Of a stretch of 55,359 nucleotides of DNA, positions 13,301 through 21,500 are shown piece by piece. This stretch comes from Mnemiopsis leidyi (Eukaryota > Ctenophora > Tentaculata > Lobata > Bolinopsidae): assembly GCA_000226015.1 (NCBI GenBank), contig JH153106.1, positions 105,886-161,244 on the forward strand. Reading direction: 5' to 3'. The translations under genes and the position numbers were made by a program. Below the pieces are notes generated by a model. It worked only from the letters and a program-made list of their open reading frames with translations, did not search any database and was not told the origin of the DNA. The stretch's first letter is position 1, and every line of letters starts with the position of its first letter.

Positions 13301-16300
13301 TCGAGCTTGATGGCTGGTTAACAGCGCTGCTGTTTGAAGCATTCTGATTGGAGACGTTTCCATTGGTCCTGCGAAATTTTCTAGATGAGATGGTTTAATA
13401 AAATGATGTAGCAATAACAACTCATTATGGTTTAATAACGGGACCAATATCAGTAGGTCCTTTATGATGCCTGAATATCATTAATTTTTACCTATAAGAT
13501 TAAGAATCTCACCGACCTATTCATCAAATTATCAATAGATTGCGGTGTGACTGTCGTAGAAATGCCGTGATCAGCAGGACCGGGTTGAGTTGAAACTTGA
13601 GTGTTCGCCTGAGGAAGAGCCGCAGGGGCAGATCTAGTCTGAAATGAAAGAATGATAAAATTAACCAGATTTTAAGCCAAGTCCCTACGGGTATTCATTA
13701 CATTTTGCCGACTGTTCGACTCATTATCGATGACGCTGTCAAAAACACGTTTTCCTCGAAGATCCAGTACGTAGGTTTCCACATATTTGGTAAAATTTGC
13801 AACCGCGCGCACATCCGAGACGCGCACTTCCTGCAATGAAATTTTGTCCCGCTCCAGGAAAATGTCGCCGCGCGTTACGCAAACCAATCCAAAAACATGG
13901 CATTTATGAACTCTATGGGTAAGTTTAAGAATGGCCTTTATCCGGAAATAGATTCGATTTACTGCGTAATAGAAACACAAAATCAATTTGATTATTTGTT
14001 TAAACTCTAAACAACTTTGCATGTTGCGAATCATAATTAGTTGAATACCGCGGATATCCCAGAGATATCCAAGACACATTTAACAACTACGCTTACATTT
14101 ATATTTAAGCATCAAAATACAAGCACATTGTACACGGAGTTTGTCGCAGCTCTAGTTTCATTGCTTGCTCGGTATTCAGAAATCACTTATTACGTTTAAC
14201 AATTGAAACATTTGATCTTACTTGAGCAACTTCAGTTAGGATGTTGACAATTTTGTTTTTATCGGCAATGACAGCCAAGTTGACACCATTTCCGTCAATA
14301 ACATAGAGAGAAGGGACTACTAAAATAGGGTAATATACTGCAAACTGCTTACACGTCGCCCTGAAACGCAAATGTTGGTTTGATTTTCTGTGTTTGATGA
14401 AATAGAGAGGTTGAATTGGAGATTGGAATTTCATATTCAGTTCGTTTTTAATCTTGTATAAGATGTTTTTATTAGCGCAAGCGTTTCTGGAAATACATAT
14501 TCATGAGACCAGGGATTGTAATTTGATATTTTGTATTCTTATAATGAAGTAGTCAATAACTAATTATAATATCAAATGTAAACAGCTCAGTAACGAGAAC
14601 CACATTATCTATGCTAACTAATCCTATAGATGTTAAATCTATCTAATTTCTCAAGTTCAGTAAGATATGGAAGTCTGTACAGAACGCTTGCGAAGACTCT
14701 GGGGTCGACTAACGCGCGTGCGTCGTCCCACATTTCTCAGCTATGACAGGCCCATATATGATCAAGTGTACGAGTTCCTGGATTGCTGTAGTTGGGGTAC
14801 AGGCATCATGATGGGGGCGGGAGTGTTTATGTATCTTCCCATTATAATCAAGTACCTGCCCTTGTTAAATTTCATATCATTATCAAGTACCTGCCCTTCT
14901 TAAATTTCATATAATTATCAAGTACCTGTCCTTATTGAATTTCATATAATTATCAAGTACCTGTCCTTTTTAAATTTCATCATATAATTATCAAGTACCT
15001 GTCCTTATTGAATTTCATATAATTGTCAAGTACCTGTCCTTTTAAATTTCATATTTGAATTTCTAATAGTGTATAATGTATATGCATGAAATAAAGGTAC
15101 TTTTCATGTGGGGAGGTATCGGAAATCTGTTTTGACGTGTGAGAGTTCCTCGATATTGATTGGTCGTACCGAGCTTCTCATTGGTCATTGGTTGTCACAT
15201 GACAAAGGAAGTTTGCGATACCTCCCCACAAATGGCGATCTCTACACTGTAAACAATACAGTAAAGTTTCTAACCCAACAGATACATAGCCGGTCCAAGC
15301 ACCGTGCTATCCTACATAGTGGGCGGTGCTATAGTTTACACATGTGTATTTAGCTTCGCGGAACTTTCTTCCCGTTTCCCGTACTGCGGCGGGACGTACG
15401 TGTACAACTACGCTATTTTTGGAGAGTTTGTAGCTAGTATAATGGGGGTTAGCTTGCTCCTTCATCATCTAATCATTGCTGCGGACATTTGTATTTCTCT
15501 CTCTGAGCACATAGACTACTTTATTTTCAAGAGGTGAGAGAAATTGTGATAATGTTAGAATGTGAATCCTTTTTGCCACTTATATTTACCATCAAGATTT
15601 AACTATAGGCATAGAAACACTTGAAAGGCGTTAATTTCATTTTGTACTTTGGCATAATGAATTAAGTTTTGTATATACCTTACTATTAATAACAAGCAGA
15701 TATTGATTATTGACTTAAAGTGCCACCAAATAACTGCAGTTCGATATCAGGAGTTTAGAAGATTTCGAAGAGCGAGAGTTTGCCTACTCGGATGAAGACA
15801 CTTCTGTAGTTTTTGCGTCGTACCCGCGTTTCTTTGCGTCTCTCCTCATTGTGCTCGTCTCTGTAATCCTCACCACTAAGTCAAAGTACAACAATTTTAT
15901 TGGGAGTTGTGCTAACTATATTTCATTCATCATGGTGCTGCTGATTGTTTTTGTTGGAGCCTTCTACCTTGACTTTGACAACTGGTTTAATGTTGAAGGA
16001 GGCTTCGTGCCATACGGTTACAGCTCCATATTTCGCGGTGCTACTGTTATCCTCTCCACTTATTTGGGTATAAATTTATTTTAACATGACCCTTTTTTCA
16101 ATAACGGTCAACGGTCAATATATAACAATATATAGTATATCAACTATCCACTTACGACAAGATTCATATCAAGTAGGTCGTTTTTGCACGCCCTCAATTC
16201 GACAAAAGTGAAAGCATATTTTAATAACCGTTTAAGTCGCAAAATCCTAAAGATTTATCTCAGGTTTCGTTGAGCTACCCTGTGTCTCTGACGAGGCAAT

Positions 16301-19300
16301 AAACCCTGCTAAAGACATAGGTCGAGCAGCACATTCAAGTTTCTTCTTTGTACTCTGTATTTACATTTCTGTAAGTACGGTTGTAAGTCTACTGGTACCT
16401 TATGATTCCGTCAAGACGAACTTCGCCATGGCTAACATCTTTATAGATATTGGAGTGGACTGGATGAAGTATTCAGTAGAGATAGGTAAGAGAACGGAGA
16501 CATGAGGAGAAATGAAATAAATCCAATATAAAATTGCTGCCCATTTTTAGTGAGTCTTGCGACCATTTGGTCGTAACTCGTATTTTAACCTCATATTTCT
16601 TCTGGTCCGATACCGTTAAAATTACTCGACTAGAGCAGCATAATAATGAAATGTGTCTTACAGGATCAATAGCCGCACTATTTTCAACAGCGATGTGTGT
16701 GTTACAAGCAGCTTCAAGACTAGCATTCTGTATGGGCAAGGATGGAGTAATACTACCGTGTTTTGGAGCAATTCAACAGAGAAACAAGGTTTTTCCTACT
16801 GAAGACAAAAGTCGAAAGTGATTTCTGATCTCAAGTTCCTTCCAAAAACGGACTGTTAAGAAATCCTATTAGAATCCTAATTTTGTTTGACGAAATATGC
16901 CATGAAATATGACATAAGATCAGTAAAATGGACACAACTATTACATAGTATTACTGACGAATGTGTGGTACGGTGTAGGCCTGTGAATATCTTTACCCCC
17001 TTATCTTTCTGTTTCAAGCAAACTCCACATCCCTTATTCTCACATTTGAAACGATTAGAAACTCTAGACTCCTAATCTCTCACATTTGAACGATAAGACA
17101 CTGCAGATCCCTTCCCTTATCTCTAACATTATCTCCAGATCCCTTATCTCTAACATCATATCCAGATCCCTTATCTCTAACATTATCTCCAGATCCCTTA
17201 TCTCTAACATCATATCCAGATCATTTGTTTGGCTAGACAGTGAAACACACAAATTCTTGAGTGTATATTTCGTTTACATCCTTAGCTCAATAAATTTGAT
17301 GTATTTGTAGTGTCGAAATAGTTTAAAACTTATCCAGATCCCTTATCTCTAACATTATTTCCAGATTCCTTATCTCTAACATTATCTCCAGATCCCTTAT
17401 CTCTAACATTATCTCCAGATCCCTTATCTCTAACATTATCTCCAGATCTCTTATCTCTCTAACATTATCTCCAGATTCCAGATCTCTAACATTATCTCCA
17501 GATCCCTTATCTCTAACATTATTTCCAGATCCCTTATCTCTAACATTATTTCCAGATCCCTTATCTCTAACATTATCTCCAAATCCCTTATCTCTAACAT
17601 TATCTCCAAATCCCTTATCTCTAACATTATCTCCAGATCCCTTATCTCTAACATTATTTCCAGATCCCTTATCTCTAACATTATTTCCAGATCCCTTATC
17701 TTTAACATTATCTCCAAATCCCTTATCTCTCACATTATTTCCAGATCCCTTNNNNNNNNNNCTTATCTCTAACATTATACTCCAATCCCTTATCTCTAAC
17801 ATTATCTCCAAATCCCTTATCTCTAACATTATCTCCAGATCCCTTATCTCTAATATTATCTCCAGATCCCGTTCAACTCGGTGATGTGGTGCGGGTTTGC
17901 AGGAGCAGTAATTCCTCTCTTCTTCGACCCGACCTACCTGATCAGACTAGCTGAAACTGGTTACATGTTCAACTGTATCATGGCAAACTTGGGGGTTCTA
18001 GTTCTCAGATACTGTTACAACCCACAACAACAAGAACAAGAAGAAGAGTCAGAGACATCTAGAATAGAGACGATAAGAGTAGATGAGAGAGACGGAGAAG
18101 ACGAAAAGGAGAGGGAGTGTTGCGTGAGTTCCCCCGTTTCTACACAGACCGAGACGAGAGCGAAGTTGTGTATCGGCCTATCTTTGGTCTGGTTAGCGGG
18201 GTTGATACTTTGTACTAACTATGTCGAAAGGTTGATTCACTCCTGGCTCGGAGAGGCGGGATATGTTTGCTTGACTGTCTCCTTTGTTTGTCTCATGGTA
18301 TTTCAAGTATTCCTACTGTCTTTGTTGCCACAGAACCCTAACGATTGTGAATATCCAACCCCATGGGTTCGTACTAAAATCTTTCTTTAATACAATCTTC
18401 ATGAAATTTATCTTTTCTCATCGCAGTTCCATTTCACCAAAATGAATAGACAAGTTTAGAGGCGTAGCAATTGTTTATGTCGCCTCAAGAGATCAATACC
18501 GAGTATATATTATACTCGGCACCAACAACTCATTTCACGATACTTAATTATTTGCAGGTGCCGTGGCTACCAATGATCTCAATCTACCTCACTGCATTCG
18601 TCATCTTTCAGGAATCCCCAGCTTTCTTTTGGGAAGTAAGTTAAGAGCTCAAACATTTATTATGCTATCAGGATTTGTTTAATTTTGTGATTGATCTATA
18701 TACTGACAAATGAGCATTGTTTACTCGACTGCTGAAATGTAAGAAGAAATATAAGTTTTCTCCTCCCAGACAGAAGCAGTGTTTTTAGGAGTGTCCCTGC
18801 TGGTTTACTGCTCTTACTCGGCATGGCACACAGAGTATGAGGAGGACAGTACAGATGAGGAGAAAGAGATACTCACGATAACACCTCACACTCACTACCA
18901 CTCCACTTCAGAGCAACTTCCAGCAACACAACAACCGGGTACATTTGTGTCGGACCGTGGAGGTCGGCATCCTACTGTCAGACAGGCAACGGGGCGGAAC
19001 TCGTCAAATGTTGGAGATTCGTCTGACAGTTTTTATTCGACTTTTGAACGATCGTCGGGGAATGAACGTTCCACCAATTTATTGGACCAAAAATTTCCGT
19101 GGGTGAATTATCATTCGAATTTAGACCAGGATTCTAGGGTGAACCAAGAAAGATCTACGAGAGAATCGATAAATCATGGCCAGGAGGATGAAGAGGGACT
19201 AACTGCAATCGAGAGAACCGAAATTCATGATTCTGATGGCACAAAAAATTACAACAGCTCGTGACGTTGCAAGTACAACCTACAAATATCATCTTATCCT

Positions 19301-19726
19301 TAGTCCTGAAAATAAAAGTTTTAATAAGATAAAACTAAAACAACTTACGTGTCATAAACGAGTTGAATGGAGGTGTAACCTCGGAAAGACTGAGACACTT
19401 CCGAGATAGCACTCTCCATCTCGGAGCTGGCTTCCTTGTCATCTGGAAAAAACGAGTTTTACGTGCTGTACAGCAATTCATACAAACCTGTTACGATTGC
19501 TTTAATAGGTATTTATACAATGCAATCTCAGTGGGGAAATCTACTGCTGTTTATATTTGTAGCGATTTTATAAATTCAAAATTCCGAACTATGAATTTTT
19601 CAAACCAGTAACTTACGTATTTTAATAAGACAAATTACACGTACCTTTAATGAAAACGCAAAGAAGTGAATTTCCCTCCCTCACTTGTTTGATAGCTTGT
19701 TCGATAGACCCCTGATACCATTCCAT
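7313..19726 (-). CDS. UBXN4: UBXN4/erasin-like ERAD factor with two UBX domains; host of two nested genes
   Basis: UBXN4 is an ER-membrane protein that recruits p97/VCP for ER-associated degradation. Exons (transcription order): 19645-19726, 19349-19442, 14222-14360, 13517-13638, 13275-13368, 13098-13165, 12935-12989, 12684-12832, 12208-12300, 11982-12090, 11716-11919, 8285-8471, 7977-8146, 7610-7815, 7313-7436; 1896 nt, 631 residues, all phases consistent (human about 508). N-terminus MEWYQGSIEQAI matches the family's MLWFQGAI start, followed by a thioredoxin-like UAS-type region ending in CKQFAVYYPILVVPSLYVID. A Ser/Thr-rich linker leads into a charged coiled coil (about 190-285). UBX1 (about 301-392) keeps the p97-binding loop as TFPRRQF; UBX2 (about 430-517) has LYPRYEI. 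Then comes the hydrophobic hairpin (ELLLMLLQLPINILTYLKN) and the conserved tail NTWNGNST. The second UBX domain and the nested genes are the oddities. Confidence 0.93.
7884..7921 (+). mobile_element. Solo terminal fragment of the foldback MITE
   Basis: Lies in a UBXN4 intron. It repeats the outer right end of the MITE at 22013-22516: CGCGTACTGGTTCGCGTACT followed by GGGTCGGGCTTCTTGGA and then TA. Only one terminus is present. Confidence 0.75.
8472..9908. other. UBXN4 intron, left of the nested OFA-like gene
   Basis: Noncoding DNA between the first UBX2 exon of UBXN4 and the nested plus-strand transporter. It contains a roughly 28-bp unit (GTTGAAGGTTTTCACTTTGT) in two to three tandem copies at 9131-9185 and AT-rich sequence. 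The promoter of the nested gene should be here, but I cannot pick a defined element. Confidence 0.6.
9909..11411 (+). CDS. Intronless OFA-like MFS transporter nested in UBXN4 intron
   Basis: A single 500-codon ORF with about 12 predicted membrane segments. Two six-helix halves are separated by an acidic cytosolic loop (about 230-310, with a KEEDEEEEEDV run and many Ser). The first half has WVLFSVCLGSMAMGLPYFSYG and AEWSPRKSGTSNGVMGFFMG; the second has WGMILDRIGTR, the usual MFS helix 2/3-type loop, and ELFGRRNLSLKYAAVLSAQG, resembling the FGPKNFGxNYGLLFSAYG stretch of oxalate/formate-antiporter-like MFS proteins. The family moves small carboxylates or other metabolites; the substrate here is unknown, and an SLC16-like assignment is the main alternative. 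It lies on the opposite strand inside the UBXN4 intron (8472-11715) between UBX1 and UBX2. The lack of introns in an intron-dense neighbourhood suggests a retrocopy or a horizontally acquired gene. The start is the first Met, just before a helix-1 RHYRCWV sequence. Confidence 0.85.
   Translation: MEVPLPGCWFQRHYRCWVLFSVCLGSMAMGLPYFSYGALLPYLSSLFYYKTGQVTSSAAMSLQPVMLELGITLTGSLSGYLEQYINVRLLNLVLVLLYVTLVAVSYFIDSYFYLTVSMFFVGALSGQINVCNVARLAEWSPRKSGTSNGVMGFFMGISGFVGSVLCTAIINPSNQQPVEVTDGNNTEMLFLDVTLVQHTQYIWPVWAVIIAGLYIPGLFILRTPKSEEMMSSWIEDKEEDEEEEDVSPLILPNKIVDYGTKGVNTVISPEMDTSSDIEYAESDSTLDSSDYTSVETLQSKTAKTSPSSTRVRPNYSMKETLKQPKFYVLSIAILTLSLTLLTATEMYKIIAFEAIKDDRFLNMTGALGSFFNALGMLSWGMILDRIGTRYTFTISFVVMGPLTVSLHYSKWCRYGYLTNLCVVLFCTGIFTCIAPACQELFGRRNLSLKYAAVLSAQGLGCLVFFLLQLGQKHFYGELAFLAMMGIPAVIAGMLAFVTFI
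13672..13830 (-). other. Possible alternative terminal exon of UBXN4
   Basis: Within UBXN4 intron 3, an acceptor (TCATTGCAG) ending at 13831 opens a phase-0 frame of 52 codons ending in TAA at 13672-13674. Exon 3 of UBXN4 also ends in phase 0, so splicing to this acceptor would give a short protein with only the thioredoxin-like region. The peptide (EVRVSDVRAVANF at its start) is not recognised. There is no transcript evidence, so this is weak. Confidence 0.25.
14667..19264 (+). CDS. CAT/SLC7-like amino-acid transporter nested in UBXN4 intron 2
   Basis: Exons 14667-14851, 15282-15533, 15751-16067, 16264-16485, 16664-16788, 17866-18366, 18558-18635, 18770-19264; 2175 nt, 724 residues, phases consistent. 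The family (APC superfamily, cationic amino-acid transporters) imports amino acids across the plasma membrane. Signatures: MMGAGVFMYLP in TM1, AGPSTVLSYIVGGAI and AELSSRFPYCGGTYVYNYA in TM2-3, GFVELPCVSDEAINPAKDIG (equivalent of the CAT GFDxIATTGEEAxNP segment), then ASRLAFCMGKDGVILPCF, IPFNSVMWCGFAGAVIPLFF and four further C-terminal helices, as in CATs. There is an acidic loop at about 410-445 and a long Ser/Thr-rich cytosolic tail. The whole gene lies on the opposite strand between UBXN4 exons 2 and 3. Introns 1 and 5 carry minisatellites built from the flanking splice sites. Substrate is not predictable; SLC7A4/A14-like members are alternatives. Confidence 0.88.
14841..15055 (+). repeat. 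About 35-bp tandem array of 5' splice sites (CAT intron 1)
   Basis: Six units of ATTATCAAGTACCTGTCCTT followed by a TTAAATTTCATATA-type segment. The first unit straddles the exon 1/intron 1 boundary: the real donor is ATCAA|GTACCT at 14851/14852, and every downstream unit repeats TCAA|GTACCT. The second donor, 35 nt downstream, would shift the frame. Confidence 0.93.
17100..17222 (+). repeat. 27-bp acceptor-like minisatellite, first block (CAT intron 5)
   Basis: Four to five copies of the unit TATCTCTAACATTATCTCCAG + ATCCCT, separated from the main array by about 110 bp of unique sequence. A more degenerate version continues to the left (about 17020-17100). Confidence 0.9.
17336..17871 (+). 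repeat. 27-bp tandem array of 3' splice sites ending at the real acceptor (CAT intron 5)
   Basis: About twenty units, each a pyrimidine-rich stretch (CCCTTATCTCTAACATTATC) followed by TCCAG|ATCCC. The last unit is the genuine acceptor of exon 6 at 17865/17866, and the first bases of the exon (ATCCC) belong to the repeat. Using an earlier copy would stay in frame (27 nt) but read ATC CCT TAT CTC TAA, an immediate stop. A 10-N gap at 17752-17761 shows the array length is uncertain. Confidence 0.93.
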
Positions 19727-21500
19727 CCTTTAATATAGTATAATAGTTATTAGATTCTACGTTCCACCCTATTCAATATTCATTAACTAATTTAGTTAAT
19801 TCCACATTCATGATGTACAATAATGACTATCATTTTAAAAATTTAATTGACGTTACAATAATTATTTGAGAATCTGCTTGGTAACGCAATAATCATTGTA
19901 AAATTTTATTGAACAAATCACATTTTTGCAACAAACAAACAACTTCTGTCAAATACATCTAAATTCTAAATACATCTAAGATCTGCTTTCATTTCAGCCA
20001 CTAGAGCTAATTTTGGCAGTTATTTAGAATTCTATGTAAATATTGTTGGAAGCAAGAACCAAGAGTTTTTACACACTGTTGCTTGTACAATGTACAGCAC
20101 TGCCATATCATATAAGGCCAACTAGAATTCTGTAATTTCCAAAACAATACTGCAACATAGTCAATGCCATCATAACATTGGTTGGCATTGTACTGTCTTT
20201 TAAAAAGCTGATCCAAAACTTTTCTACGTGTATTTCCCCAGTTTTAGAGGGGTTTTCTCAATGTTAATATCGATATCAAAATTTAGCAGTTTTGTAAACA
20301 ATATCTAAACAATTAAAATAATTTTTAAGGCAGTCACAATACACAAACAAATAATATATTTTTTACCTTATCAATTCAATGATTATCTTTTAAAGTGTTA
20401 TTCATTAAGCATGGTTAATATATCGTTTCAGTGATGACGAACAGGGGGGGGGGTGGGCATGCCCCTCAAAATTTGGATGGGGGGGAAGGTATCCCCCCCA
20501 TATTTTCAACAACTTCTATTACGAAATTGCTCCTACACGTGCGACATCTTCAAAGTCTTTACTTTTAAGGAGACCTGCTACACTGAAGTCCTCCAAAGGT
20601 TTATACATAGCTTTCAGAGGAAGATAGCAGAAGAAGATAGAACAGAGGGGCCAGGGTGCCGTGGCCCTCTCAAAGATTTGGATCGAGGGGCCAATGTATC
20701 ATTTTATCCCTCACCCATATTGAACAACTTTTATTATAAAATTGCTACTATGCTATCTGACATGTGCCAATTTTTTTTAAATCTTCGCCTGCTTTCATTT
20801 CAGCCACTAGAGCTAATTTTGGCAGCTCAATAGGCTTATTTTACTAGTGTTTTTGCGAACAACTTACAAACGACCAAAGCTGCCTAAAAAATATATTGCA
20901 CTGATAGTAACGGTGAAAAAATGTTCCATACTATGAAATCAATTCTGAAATCATGCCTACCTTAATTGCCTTTAAAAATTTACCCGAGTCAAGATCTACA
21001 ATAAAAACTATAAAAAATTTGACTGCAGTGCTGGGAGATCACTGGCGGACTTAAGGTGAGATTTGTAACACCCATCTCACTGATAAAGTGTTATTGTCAA
21101 AATTGATTTAAATCAATGAAGTTCTATTGTGAAAATGCTTCAAAAGCAACTTTAAATGCACGGTTTCTCCAACCAACCGGAACATAAAGCTCAAAGAAAT
21201 AAGTTTAAGCAGAATTCATATTTTTGGGTAAAAAGGATTACATTATGCACATGCAAGCGAGGTGGCGGGAAAAGCCACCGAGGGAGCATTGTGGCCTGTG
21301 GCCAAATTTTCAGCTAAAAAGTGCCCCCCCTGTGTTGAAATTTATCATTTTTACGACTGAGCGAATAGTCCATAAATAAAATTACATGAAGTGTACATTA
21401 AATTTGTCTCTGAATTGGAAAAACTTGTCGTTGGCCACCAGTCCAACATGTGTGTGTGTGAGTGAAATTTCGGTTAAAAGCGAGGTGTGGTTTACAGGAA
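19727..21500. other. Intergenic interval between UBXN4 and RNF41, repeat-derived
   Basis: No gene was recognised. A 37-bp segment (CTGCTTTCATTTCAGCCACT AGAGCTAATTTTGGCAG) occurs at 19983-20021 and again at 20788-20825. Two diverged copies of a longer unit (about 20440-20600 and 20640-20830) share a GGGGG..CCCC(T/A) hairpin-like start, an AAATTTGGAT-type core and a CATATT..CAACTT segment. The UBXN4 promoter should be just above 19726. Confidence 0.6.

Noticed and set aside
17064-17829. Long minus-strand ORFs with IMLEIRDLE / NNVRDKGSG repeats
   Set aside because: They are translations of the 27-bp intronic minisatellite (a multiple of three, so open in some frames), partly across Ns.
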